Assembly (NCBI GenBank): GCA_905213725.1
Contig: CAJMJM010000025.1
Coordinates: 1-17,681, forward strand
Reading direction: 5' to 3'
Length of the DNA stretch: 17,681 bases
Source of the DNA: Collinsella aerofaciens
Lineage (GTDB): Bacteria; Actinomycetota; Coriobacteriia; Coriobacteriales; Coriobacteriaceae
The notes under the pieces were generated by a model. It was not told where the DNA came from and did not search any database. It saw nothing but the letters and a program-made list of their open reading frames with translations. A program made the position numbers and the translations under genes. Below are positions 8,261 to 16,486 of the stretch, in pieces. Positions within the stretch are counted from its first letter, which is position 1. Each line of letters opens with the position of its first letter.

Positions 8261-10434
8261 CCTCCGCTGACCTCCTTAAAAATGTGTCGATATCGCATGA
8301 CGACCGCATCGCGCAGGGGGCGCGTCGCCACGGAGTCAAGGGTGCAAGCATACCGCAAGAGCTCGACCGCGTCCAAATGGGCCCACTCGATCAGTTCCTC
8401 GTCGGCATCCAGGTCGATAAAGCGCAGAGTCACACCGCCATGCTGACGGTAGCCCAGGATTTCGCCCTCGTGACGCAGACGCAGGTCCATCTGGGCGAGC
8501 GTAAAGCCATCCGCGGTTTTTTCGAGCGATTGCAGGCGATCTTGTGCTGCCGACGCGCCGCCGTTGCCCTTAGAGTGCGTCATGACCAGGCACGTGCCCG
8601 ACACACTGCCACGGCCCACGCGGCCGCGCAGCTGGTGCAGGGCAGCCAATCCAAAGCGCTCGCCGTTCTCGATGACCATGACGGTGGCGTTAGGCACGTC
8701 GACGCCCACCTCGACCACCGTAGTCGAGACGAGCACGTCAATCTCGCCACGCTTGAAGGCATCGATAACCTGGTCCTTCTCCCCCGCCGGCATGCGGCCG
8801 TGAAGGCGCTCGATGACAAGACCCTGCAACGCCAGACGCAGGCGATCGAGCTCGGTTGCCGTATCGTGCAGCGGCACGGGGACCGTCACGCGGCCCTCGT
8901 CGTCGCGGGCGATACCAGGTACGTCTTCCAGCTCATCGGCCGAATCACTCGGCTCCACAAGTGGGCAAATCACGTAGGCCTGCTGGCCCTTTGCATGCGC
9001 CTCGCGGATGGCGCCATAGGCGAGGTCGCGGCTCGACTCGGTGAGCACGCGTGTCGTCACGCCAGCGCCAGGGACGGGCCGATGGCGGATGATACTCGTG
9101 TCCAGATCGCCGTAGACCGAAAGCGCCAGCGTACGCGGGATTGGCGTTGCCGTCATAACGAGCAGATCGGCACCGGGGCCCTTCGCGCGTAGGGCGTTAC
9201 GTTGGCCGACGCCAAACCGGTGCTGCTCGTCGATGACGACAAGCGACAGATGCTTGAACGCAACGTCATCCGAAAGCACCGCATGGGTGCCAAAGAGCAC
9301 GTCAAGCTCGCCCGATTCCAGCTGTACATGGATGCTCTCGCGCTCTGCGGCCGGCGTGGCACCCGTCAGAAGCGCCCAGGACATGCCGGCCTGAGAGAGC
9401 AGAGGGCCGGTCTTATCGGCATATTGGCGCGCCAGCACGCCCGTGGGCGCCATAACACAGGCCTGCGTGCCGCTATCGGCAGCCACAGCCAGCGCGCAGG
9501 CGGCAACGGCGGTCTTACCGGTACCGACATCGCCCAGCAGCAGGCGGTTCATCACACGCCCGCCATCGCACATATCGCGCAGGATATCTTGGAACGCGAC
9601 CTCCTGCTCGTCGCTCAGCGAAAACGGCAGGGCTTGCTTGAGTGCGGCCAGGTGCTCGCCCGCGGTGTGGGCATAGGGCACCACATCGACTAGGCCGCCA
9701 TCGTTGCGCAGGCGAAGCGCCAGCTGCAGGTACAGGCACTCCTCATAGGCCACACGGCGGCGCGCAATGTCGCGCGCGGCCATACTCGAGGGAAAGTGAA
9801 TCCTACGAAGCGCACGGGCACAGCTCATGAGCTTGCGCTTTGCGCGCAGTGGTGCCGGGATGGGATCGAAGGGATTGCCGACGAGCTCAAGAGCACCGCT
9901 CACGATGCGACGCATCCATGCCTGGCTCACGCCGTCACTTACGTAGTGGACCGGCAAAATGGTACCCGCAGCACGACCGTCCTCAAGCTTTTCAAAATGC
10001 GGCGAGGCCATCTGCTTAAAGCCGTAGGCAAACTCGACCTTGCCCATCACGGCCAGGCGGTCGCCCTGCTTAAGCTGCTGGGCAATCCAGGGCTGGCGGA
10101 AAAAGGCGACCTGCAGCACGCCCGTCTCGTCAACGAGTGAGACCTCGGTCACATGCATGCGCGGACGCGGCTGTTTTTGGACGATACGGTCGACCGTGGC
10201 GATGATGGTGCACACAGTACCGATGGGCGCCATCTCGATAGACCAAGAACGGGTAAAGTCCAGGTATCGATGAGGGATATGGAGAAGGAGGTCCCCCACC
10301 GTCCGAATTCCCAGACGGCGAAGGGCCTCCTCACGTTTACCCGAAACATATTTGAGTCGCGCGATATCCTCGTCGAGCGCATTGCTCTGGGCAAAGCGCT
10401 CCGAGACGCGCGGCACGGAGCACAGCTCGGACAT
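8257..10434 (-). CDS. recG: ATP-dependent DNA helicase RecG
   Basis: RecG is a superfamily 2 helicase that remodels stalled replication forks and branched recombination intermediates. The 725-residue protein has an N-terminal helix-hairpin segment (LRRLGIRTVGDLLLHIPHRY), a wedge OB-fold (about 60-160), and the helicase core. Walker A is GDVGTGKTA at 301-309, the DEQH box lies near 402-405 with RFGVGQR after it, and motif III is MTATPIPRT near 427-435. Motifs V/VI include STTVVEVGVDVPNA and QLRGRVGRG. The C-terminal tail is LRHEGEILGYRQHGG-like. Length is normal. The ATG is 10 bases after the fakA TAG, with a weak ribosome-binding site. It lies between fakA and rsmD, close to the Bacillus yloU-yloV-recG arrangement. 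Confidence 0.97.
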   Translation of the reverse strand: MSELCSVPRVSERFAQSNALDEDIARLKYVSGKREEALRRLGIRTVGDLLLHIPHRYLDFTRSWSIEMAPIGTVCTIIATVDRIVQKQPRPRMHVTEVSLVDETGVLQVAFFRQPWIAQQLKQGDRLAVMGKVEFAYGFKQMASPHFEKLEDGRAAGTILPVHYVSDGVSQAWMRRIVSGALELVGNPFDPIPAPLRAKRKLMSCARALRRIHFPSSMAARDIARRRVAYEECLYLQLALRLRNDGGLVDVVPYAHTAGEHLAALKQALPFSLSDEQEVAFQDILRDMCDGGRVMNRLLLGDVGTGKTAVAACALAVAADSGTQACVMAPTGVLARQYADKTGPLLSQAGMSWALLTGATPAAERESIHVQLESGELDVLFGTHAVLSDDVAFKHLSLVVIDEQHRFGVGQRNALRAKGPGADLLVMTATPIPRTLALSVYGDLDTSIIRHRPVPGAGVTTRVLTESSRDLAYGAIREAHAKGQQAYVICPLVEPSDSADELEDVPGIARDDEGRVTVPVPLHDTATELDRLRLALQGLVIERLHGRMPAGEKDQVIDAFKRGEIDVLVSTTVVEVGVDVPNATVMVIENGERFGLAALHQLRGRVGRGSVSGTCLVMTHSKGNGGASAAQDRLQSLEKTADGFTLAQMDLRLRHEGEILGYRQHGGVTLRFIDLDADEELIEWAHLDAVELLRYACTLDSVATRPLRDAVVMRYRHIFKEVSGG

Positions 10435-10444
10435 GGGCAGTTGC

Positions 10445-12106
10445 CTACTCGATCGAGAAGATCACGGGATAGAGCGGCTGCTCGCCACGATGGGCGTCAA
10501 TCTCCAGATCGGGCTGAGCCTCCTCGATAGCGTCGACGATCTCCTGGAAGGCCTCATCGGACAGCTCCTCGCCGGCCAGAATCGTCAGCGCGTCGCCCTC
10601 CTCTTCCTCCTGCATGCGGTTGATGCAGTCGAGCGTGACCTGCTTCACGTCGGAACCGACCACGTCGATGGAGCCGGCGATGATACCCATGACGTCACCG
10701 GAGTGAATCGGAGAACCGTCAGAGGCACTGGAGTCGCGCACGGCGCGGGTGACCTCGCCATCGCGGACCTCGCTGATGGCGTCGACCATGGCGGCGACGG
10801 CATCCTCGAGCTCGGAATCGGGCAGGACCGCGAACAGCGCGGAGAAGGCCTGCGGGACGGTCTTGGTGGGAACGACGGCGACCTTCTTGTCGGTGCAGGC
10901 TGAAGCAGCAGCCTCAGCGGCCATGCGGATGTTGCCGTTGTTGGGCAGGATGATGACCGAGGTCGCGTTGACCTGGTCCACCGCGCCCAGCAGGTCGGCG
11001 GTCGAGGGATTCATAGTCTGGCCACCGGACACGATCACGTCGACGCCGAGGGACTTGAGGATGTCGGCCTCGCCGGATCCGGCGGCAACGGCGACAAAGC
11101 CCAGCGCCTTGGCGGGCTCGGCGGCCTTTTCCTGATCCTCGTGGATCTTGGCGGTACGGTCGTGGGCCTCCATCTCCATGTTGTGGATAAAGACCTCATA
11201 GATCTGACCGAGCTGCAGCATGTGCTCGAGCACCAGGTTGGGGGTGTTGGAGTGCACATGGATCTTGTAGTCGGGATAGGCGCCCACGAGCAGCTCACAG
11301 TCGCCCATGGAGCCTAGGAACTTAAGGCACTCGTCCTCGTCAAACGGGGCGTCGGCCTTAAAGAGGAACTCGTTGCAGTAGCGGAACTCCGAGCCCTCCC
11401 AGTCGTCGTTAGCCTCGATCTCAACGCGACCAAGGGCCGCATCGCGGGCAGAGCCAGCGGAATCAAACGTGGCGGAGAAATCCTCGACAACGGTGCTGCG
11501 GCCAAGCGCGGCGGCAACAAAGTTCTCCAGGAAGATGGCAAAGCCAAAGGCGCCGGAGTCGACCACGCCGTTCTCCTTCAGAACGGGCAGCAGGTCGGGC
11601 GTGCGAGCAACGGACTGGTACGCCTCGACGACGATAGCATCGAGCGCATCCTCGGCCGAGAACTTCTTCTTCTCGCACTCATCGGCCTTGGTCGAGACAT
11701 CGCGCAGGACCGTGAGGATCGTGCCCTCGATGGGCTTGCGGACAGCCTGGAAGGCAACCTTGACGGCGCGACGGAAGGCGAAGGCAATGTTGGCGGACGT
11801 AATAGGCTCGTCGGCAGAGACAAGACCCTCGGCCACGCCGCGAAGAATCTGCGAGGTAATAACGCCGGAGTTACCGCGAGCGCCCATGAGAGAGCCGTGG
11901 GTGATGGCACCGGCGATGGCCTCCATATCGGCATCGGCGGGAAGGGCAGAGAGCTCCTTGGTCACCGAGGCGAGCGTGAGCGACATGTTGGTGCCGGTAT
12001 CGCCATCGGGTACGGGGAAGACGTTGAGCTTGTTGATCTCCTCGGCCTTGTCGGAAACGGCAGCCGCAGCGATCGGAAAACAGGTGCGAATGGTCTTTGC
12101 AATCAT
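10445..12106 (-). CDS. fakA: FakA-type DAK1/DegV-partner fatty acid kinase subunit (YloV family)
   Basis: YloV/FakA proteins phosphorylate fatty acids bound to a DegV-type FakB partner, feeding exogenous acyl chains to acyl-phosphate, the PlsX product. The 553-residue protein starts with a DhaL-type ATP-binding domain holding NVFPVPDGDTGTNM at residues 28-41, whose aspartates bind Mg. MGARGNSGVITSQILRG follows. The middle and C-terminal FakA domains include the GQTMNPSTADLL and ILPNNGNIRMAA motifs. No DegV/FakB gene is in the window. The ATG at 12104-12106 has GGAG 14 bases upstream, a long spacing. The stop is TAG at 10445-10447, 10 bases before recG. asp23 is directly upstream and in the same reading frame. 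Confidence 0.92.
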   Translation of the reverse strand: MIAKTIRTCFPIAAAAVSDKAEEINKLNVFPVPDGDTGTNMSLTLASVTKELSALPADADMEAIAGAITHGSLMGARGNSGVITSQILRGVAEGLVSADEPITSANIAFAFRRAVKVAFQAVRKPIEGTILTVLRDVSTKADECEKKKFSAEDALDAIVVEAYQSVARTPDLLPVLKENGVVDSGAFGFAIFLENFVAAALGRSTVVEDFSATFDSAGSARDAALGRVEIEANDDWEGSEFRYCNEFLFKADAPFDEDECLKFLGSMGDCELLVGAYPDYKIHVHSNTPNLVLEHMLQLGQIYEVFIHNMEMEAHDRTAKIHEDQEKAAEPAKALGFVAVAAGSGEADILKSLGVDVIVSGGQTMNPSTADLLGAVDQVNATSVIILPNNGNIRMAAEAAASACTDKKVAVVPTKTVPQAFSALFAVLPDSELEDAVAAMVDAISEVRDGEVTRAVRDSSASDGSPIHSGDVMGIIAGSIDVVGSDVKQVTLDCINRMQEEEEGDALTILAGEELSDEAFQEIVDAIEEAQPDLEIDAHRGEQPLYPVIFSIE

Positions 12107-12133
12107 GGGTATTTGAATCTCCGTTTTCGGATG

Positions 12134-12490
12134 CTAGTTCAGACGGCTCTTGAGCGCGTCGATATGGATGCCGATCTTAAGGCTGGCGGGATCGATCTGG
12201 GCGATCTCCTGCAGGGTGAAGGCAACGGAGCTCGAAAGATTGTGGCAGACGGACTTCATGTTGACGCCGTTCTCGAGCACGACGTGAAGATCGACCGTCA
12301 GGACGTACTCGTCGGCGGAGACAACCACGCCCTTGCGGAGGCGCTGACCGCCACGCAGGCGCACGCTCTCGGCGCCTTGGAGCTGCTCAGCCATACCGCC
12401 GACGCCATAGCACGTCATCGCGGCATAACCGGCAATATCGGCAATAACGTCGTTCGAGACGCTCAGGCTGCCGTTAATGGTCTCAGACAC
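12134..12490 (-). CDS. Asp23/Gls24 family envelope stress response protein
   Basis: Asp23/YloU-family proteins are small alkaline-shock or envelope-associated proteins; YloU is encoded directly before the YloV/FakA gene in Firmicutes, the same order as here. The start is GTG at 12488-12490, because AAGGAG precedes it by 6 bases; the upstream ATG adds 11 unrelated residues. The 118-residue product has the family core NDVIADIAGYAAMTCYGVGG, the segment VLTVDLHVVLENGVNM, and a C-terminal amphipathic region ending KSRLN. No signal peptide or membrane helix is visible. The stop is TAG; nine sense codons later, in the same frame, fakA begins. Confidence 0.9.
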   Translation of the reverse strand: MSETINGSLSVSNDVIADIAGYAAMTCYGVGGMAEQLQGAESVRLRGGQRLRKGVVVSADEYVLTVDLHVVLENGVNMKSVCHNLSSSVAFTLQEIAQIDPASLKIGIHIDALKSRLN

Positions 12491-12505
12491 AAGAATCTCC
12501 TTATC

Positions 12506-12522
12506 TGGTGCTCGCGGCACCA
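12506..12522 (-). other. Small hairpin before asp23 ribosome-binding site
   Basis: TGGTGC and GCACCA form a perfect 6-bp stem with a 5-base loop, ending 3 bases before the asp23 AAGGAG (12497-12502). It is a possible leader structure, too short to classify. A TAGAAT (12547-12552, minus) upstream could be its -10 element, but no good -35 is seen. Confidence 0.3.
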
Positions 12523-12648
12523 TGTCGTGGGAGCAATCATTGCAATATTCTACAACGACCGCGCCATGTTGAGGTGGTGGGTCGCGGGATTACATCCTCG
12601 ACACGAAATGTTGATATGGCAACGTTCGAGTCAAGTGGTCGCGGCATG

Positions 12649-12678
12649 AAAAAACCCGCCGCATAAGCGACGGGTTTT
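12649..12678 (-). terminator. Intrinsic terminator of tRNA-Asn
   Basis: On the minus strand CCCGTCGC, loop TTAT, GCGGCGGG forms an 8-bp GC-rich stem with one U-G pair, flanked by AAAA and TTTTTT. It begins 7 bases after the tRNA 3' end. It separates the tRNA transcript from asp23. Confidence 0.93.
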
Positions 12679-12684
12679 ACAACC

Positions 12685-12759
12685 TGGCTCCCCGGGTAGG
12701 ACTCGAACCTACAACAGCGCGGTTAACAGCCGCGTGCTCTACCATTGAGCTACCGAGGA
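12685..12759 (-). tRNA. tRNA-Asn (anticodon GTT), CCA encoded
   Basis: A complete cloverleaf of 75 bases including encoded CCA. Acceptor stem TCCTCGG/CCGGGGA, D arm GCTC/GAGC, anticodon stem CGCGG/CCGCG with loop CTGTTAA (anticodon GTT at 12725-12727), T arm GTAGG/CCTAC with TTCGAGT loop, then GCCA. All stems pair, allowing one G-U. It has its own promoter and terminator. Confidence 0.98.
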
Positions 12760-12789
12760 ATAGGTGCATGCTCTCAAGCAACGAAGTTT

Positions 12790-12837
12790 ATTATACGGAC
12801 GAATCAGCTTAGGGCAAGAACTTTTTTGAGATTTTTT
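12790..12837 (-). promoter_or_regulatory. tRNA-Asn promoter with UP-element-like A-tracts
   Basis: On the minus strand: TTGCCC (-35, 12812-12817), 16-base spacer, and a perfect TATAAT (-10, 12790-12795). Transcription would begin near 12783, giving a leader of about 24 bases before the mature tRNA. Two A6 tracts, at 12822-12827 and 12832-12837, are one helical turn apart. They fall at about -39 to -44 and -49 to -54, the proximal and distal UP-element positions bound by RNA polymerase alpha subunits. Confidence 0.85.
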
Positions 12838-12845
12838 CCGACCTA

Positions 12846-12869
12846 GTCATTGGGGACGTCCCCAATGAC
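12846..12869. repeat. 24-bp perfect palindrome (REP-like) between rpoD hairpin and tRNA promoter
   Basis: Half-site GTCATTGGGGAC is followed by its exact reverse complement. It lies between the rpoD-distal hairpin and the tRNA promoter, outside both. The shape (short GC-rich intergenic perfect palindrome) resembles the REP elements mobilised by Y1/RAYT transposases, but only one copy is in this window. Confidence 0.75.
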
Positions 12870-12876
12870 CACATGA

Positions 12877-12910
12877 AAGCGCCCCCAAGCGGATGTGCTT
12901 GAGGGCGCTT
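12877..12910 (-). terminator. Hairpin downstream of rpoD
   Basis: A 14-bp stem (AAGCGCCCTCAAGC with GCTTGGGGGCGCTT, one U-G pair) and a 6-base loop, starting 9 bases after the rpoD stop. It is followed only by TTTCATG, so it lacks a proper U-tract. It may stabilise the mRNA end or act as a weak terminator. Confidence 0.6.
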
Positions 12911-12919
12911 CTTGCTTGA

Positions 12920-14269
12920 CTAGCTTTCGATATAGTCTTTGAGCTTGCTGCTGCGGCTCGGGTGGCGGAGCTTGGCCAAGGTCTTGGACTCGATCTGGCG
13001 GATACGCTCGCGCGTGACGCCAAACTCGCGGCCGACTTCCTCGAGCGTGCGGGGATGCCCGTCGACAAGGCCAAAGCGCAGCTCGATAACCTTGCGCTCA
13101 CGATCGGCAAGCGAGTCGAGCACCTGGGTGAGCTGCTCCTGCAGCATGGAGAAGCTGGCGGCATCGGGCGGAACGATAGCCTGGGAGTCCTCGATGAAGT
13201 CGCCCAGCTGGGAATCCTCTTCCTCGCCGATGGGGGTCTCGAGCGACACGGGCTCCTTCGAAATCTTCTGGATCTCGCGGACGCGGTCGGCGCTCATGTC
13301 CATCTCGGCACCGATCTCCTCAGGGGTCGGGGCGCGACCCAGGTCCTGAAGGAGCTGGCGCTGCACGCGGACGAGCTTGTTGATGGTCTCGACCATATGC
13401 ACGGGAATACGGATGGTACGGGCCTGATCGGCAATGGCGCGCGTAATGGCCTGACGGATCCACCACGTGGCGTACGTGGAGAACTTAAAGCCCTTCTGGT
13501 AGTCGAACTTCTCAACGGCGCGGATCAGACCGAGGTTGCCCTCCTGGATCAGGTCAAGGAACAGCATGCCGCGGCCGACATAGCGTTTGGCGATGGAGAC
13601 GACCAGACGCAGGTTTGCGCTGATGAGTGCCTGCTTAGCTTCGAGGCCCACGTTCTCAATGCGCGTAAGACGACGCATCTCGGCACGCGTGAGCTCGAGC
13701 TCACCGGCATCGGCGGCCTCGAGCTTCTCGGTGGCCTCAAGACCGGCCTCGATCTTCATGGCAAGATCGACCTCTTCGGAGGCGGTCAGCAGGTCGACCT
13801 TGCCGATCTCTTTGAGGTACATACGAACCGGATCGCCGGTCAGCATCACCGTGGAGGCATCGATGCCACGCACGCGGGAGCGTGAACGGGACGTGCGCAC
13901 GGTGCGCTTCTTCTTGCTCTTGGAAGAACCCATCTCGGCATCGGCCTGACGGGCCATCTTGAGCTCATGATCGTCGAGCGAGCCGGAATCGTGCTCGTCG
14001 TCGTCATCGAAATCGTCGGTATCGGTATCGTTATCGTCATCGTCGACGTCCATGGGGGCGTCGTCGTTACCGCTCGCGGAGATAATCTGGATGCCGCTGT
14101 TGCGCAGCGCGGAATACACCGCAGTGAGCTGCTCGTCAGAAACATCGATATCCTTCAGGGCGACCTGAATCTCGTCCTCGGTTACCGAAGTCCTGTTTGA
14201 GCCGTTGCCCATGAGCTTTGCAACGTAGGATTCCAGCGCAGTACCCGTGCTCTCAGTCTTTTTTGGCAC
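12920..14269 (-). CDS. rpoD: RNA polymerase primary sigma factor (RpoD/SigA)
   Basis: This group 1 sigma factor directs RNA polymerase to housekeeping promoters. The preferred start is GTG at 14267-14269, since AAGGGAG lies 5 bases before it; the in-frame ATG at 14284 lacks such a site. The 449-residue protein has an N-terminal region 1.1-like part, an Asp-rich acidic run near residues 73-95 and a basic SKSKKKR patch. Region 1.2 is DPVRMYLKEIGKVDLL, and regions 2.1-2.4 include RYVGRGMLFLDLIQEGN and FSTYATWWIRQAITRAI. Region 3 follows, then region 4.2 with the helix-turn-helix TLEEVGREFGVTRERIRQIE. The stop is TAG. It follows dnaG by 108 bases, the usual dnaG-rpoD pairing, and is followed by a strong hairpin. 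Confidence 0.97.
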   Translation of the reverse strand: MPKKTESTGTALESYVAKLMGNGSNRTSVTEDEIQVALKDIDVSDEQLTAVYSALRNSGIQIISASGNDDAPMDVDDDDNDTDTDDFDDDDEHDSGSLDDHELKMARQADAEMGSSKSKKKRTVRTSRSRSRVRGIDASTVMLTGDPVRMYLKEIGKVDLLTASEEVDLAMKIEAGLEATEKLEAADAGELELTRAEMRRLTRIENVGLEAKQALISANLRLVVSIAKRYVGRGMLFLDLIQEGNLGLIRAVEKFDYQKGFKFSTYATWWIRQAITRAIADQARTIRIPVHMVETINKLVRVQRQLLQDLGRAPTPEEIGAEMDMSADRVREIQKISKEPVSLETPIGEEEDSQLGDFIEDSQAIVPPDAASFSMLQEQLTQVLDSLADRERKVIELRFGLVDGHPRTLEEVGREFGVTRERIRQIESKTLAKLRHPSRSSKLKDYIES

Positions 14270-14299
14270 AGATTCTCCCTTCATAGTCCAGGACTCAAT

Positions 14300-14308
14300 A
14301 CTTTAGCA
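14300..14308 (-). promoter_or_regulatory. Possible extended -10 promoter for rpoD
   Basis: The minus strand reads TGCTAAAGT, a TGn plus TAAAGT extended -10 (4/6), about 31 bases before the GTG start. No clear -35 is seen. An imperfect inverted repeat (CTATATCC/GGGTATAG, 14322-14349) lies just upstream. The signal is weak. Confidence 0.3.
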
Positions 14309-14377
14309 CACACATTGACGTCTATACCCAAAAAGAGGACTGGATATAGGCGAGAATACGCTGGTTGACCACAACAT

Positions 14378-16486
14378 CTAGGCCTGTTCGGTTCCTGCGG
14401 TCTCCAAACCAATCAAACGGAACGGGTCCGCCACGCCGCCGATCGACTTTTGCAGCTCGCGTTGACGCTGCGAATCCTGCGCAGCCTGCACGGTCAGCGC
14501 GCGACGGGCCTCATCATCGAGCGAACGGTCCTGTCGCAGCTTGGCCTGTGCGGCACGCATGCGGCGCTTGATGGTGTAGAGCTCGAGCGTATCGAGCATA
14601 AACACGATGTTCGTCTCAGTGGGGTGCTTGCTCGTCGCCGAGATGCGCCCGGCACTCAGAAGCGTTGCCGCATCTGGACACACTGAGCGCGCCGCATCCA
14701 TGCAGGCTGCAGGATCGGTTCCCGGCGGCGTTGCCAGAACGGCCCATGCGATGGACTCGTGACGTGGGTCAACCCACTCGATGGAGCAGATGCGGTCGGC
14801 ATACGTGCGGAACAGGTCGGGGTAGCTCGTGAGCATGGTCAGCAGCTCGCGCTCCCCTGCCAAGGACTTGCGCTCTAGATCGGTCAAAACCATCGGCGCC
14901 GCCGCAGCCGGTGCGTTCGAACCATCAGGCACAGGCACAGCGCCCATACCATCAGGCACATCGATCGGCGGCAAGTCGTCACCGACCTCCACTGGTGCAG
15001 CGCCATAGGCATCGAGCGGGCCGTAGTCGTACGGCTCTTCTTCGACCGGCGCGGACACCGGCGGCGTAGCGCCCGATGCCCAAGCACCGCGACCGGCATC
15101 GCAAGAACCCGACGTCCGACCGCCCGCGCTACCGGACCGCTCAGCCTGTGCCCGCTGGCGCTCATAGTTCTGCTCACGACGTCGTTCCGCATCCTCGCGC
15201 TTGGCGACATCGCGAAACACACGGCCCGAGCTCGCACGCACGGTCTCCAGATCCAAACCCAACAGGTCGGCAATCTGGATAAAGTACGTGTCGATCATAT
15301 AGCTGTTGCGCAACGGATAGATAAGCGTCAGCGCATCCTCCAGCGCCTTGGCGCGACCGCCCGGCGTGGTGATGTCGCTCGACTCCTGCAGCGAACGGTA
15401 AACAAAGTCCATAAGCGGCTCGGCAGCGTCGATGCGCGTCTGCAGTGCCTCGCCACCATGCGCCGTGATGAACTCCATGGGATCGTTACCGTCGGGCAGC
15501 ACCACGCAACGCAGATCCATAGAATCCTGCTCGATAAACTGAATCGCACGGCGAGCAGCCTTTTGGCCGGCGGCGTCACCATCGAACATGTACACGATGC
15601 GCTTGGCAAAGCGGGTGAGCGTCTTGACGTGATGCTCCGTGAGGGCGGTGCCCAGCGTGGCGACAACGTTTTTAATCCCCGCCTCCCAGCAGGCGATGCA
15701 ATCGGTATAACCCTCCACCACGATGGCGGTATCCTGCGCGACGATAAACTCCTTGGCCCAATTAAAACCGTAGAGGTTTCGCTTTTTATGGAACACACTC
15801 GTCTCGGCGGTGTTGAGATACTTGGGTTGGCCGTCACCCATGATGCGACCGCCAAAGGCAATGTTGTGACCCTGCTCGTCAAAGATGGGGAACATTACGC
15901 GGTCGTAGAAGCGGTCGGCAAGCTGCCCGCGCCCGCGGCTCACGGCAACGTTGGCGTCGATCATCTCCTGCGGGGTAAAACCCGCCTGGGACAGGTGCGA
16001 CACCAGCGCGTTACGGCCCGGTGCAAAGCCCAGGCAGTAGCGGCGGCAGACGTCGCCGCCCATACCGCGGCTGGCAAAGTACTCGCGCGGACGGCTGTCC
16101 TTACCGCGCATAAGCATGGTGTGATAGAACTGGGCGGTATCGGCACACAGGTCATAGATGCGGGCGCGCTTGGTGCCGCGCTCGCGATAGGCGCCGGTAT
16201 CGTGCAGCTCAATACCGGCACGGTCGGCCAGGTAGCGAATCGACTCGGGAAAGCTCAGGTTCTCGCGCTTCATGATGTAGGTGAAGACGTCGCCGCCCTC
16301 GCCACAGCCAAAGCAGTGCCACACCTGCGTGGCGGGGATAATATGAAACGACGGGTTCTTTTCGCCATGGAAGGGGCAGCAACCCCAAAACTCATGGCCG
16401 CGGGGCTTGAGCTCAACCGTTTCCTGCACGATGGCAACCAGATCGGACGCAGCGCGCACCTGGTCTTTCTCCTCATCGCTAATCAC
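14378..16486 (-). CDS. dnaG: DNA primase
   Basis: DnaG makes RNA primers at the replication fork. The 702-residue protein starts with a CHC2-type zinc-binding domain: Cys37, His40, Cys58 and Cys61, in CPFHGEKNPSFH and WHCFGCGEGGD. The catalytic core contains the TOPRIM motifs VVEGYTD (256-262) and FDGDAAG (301-307). A long Gly/Ala/Pro/Asp-rich linker (about 445-530) separates it from the C-terminal helicase-binding region. The start is GTG at 16484-16486 with GGGGGTGAG upstream; it overlaps the ribF TAG by 8 bases (GTGATTAG). The stop is TAG. It lies between ribF and rpoD. Confidence 0.97.
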   Translation of the reverse strand: MISDEEKDQVRAASDLVAIVQETVELKPRGHEFWGCCPFHGEKNPSFHIIPATQVWHCFGCGEGGDVFTYIMKRENLSFPESIRYLADRAGIELHDTGAYRERGTKRARIYDLCADTAQFYHTMLMRGKDSRPREYFASRGMGGDVCRRYCLGFAPGRNALVSHLSQAGFTPQEMIDANVAVSRGRGQLADRFYDRVMFPIFDEQGHNIAFGGRIMGDGQPKYLNTAETSVFHKKRNLYGFNWAKEFIVAQDTAIVVEGYTDCIACWEAGIKNVVATLGTALTEHHVKTLTRFAKRIVYMFDGDAAGQKAARRAIQFIEQDSMDLRCVVLPDGNDPMEFITAHGGEALQTRIDAAEPLMDFVYRSLQESSDITTPGGRAKALEDALTLIYPLRNSYMIDTYFIQIADLLGLDLETVRASSGRVFRDVAKREDAERRREQNYERQRAQAERSGSAGGRTSGSCDAGRGAWASGATPPVSAPVEEEPYDYGPLDAYGAAPVEVGDDLPPIDVPDGMGAVPVPDGSNAPAAAAPMVLTDLERKSLAGERELLTMLTSYPDLFRTYADRICSIEWVDPRHESIAWAVLATPPGTDPAACMDAARSVCPDAATLLSAGRISATSKHPTETNIVFMLDTLELYTIKRRMRAAQAKLRQDRSLDDEARRALTVQAAQDSQRQRELQKSIGGVADPFRLIGLETAGTEQA

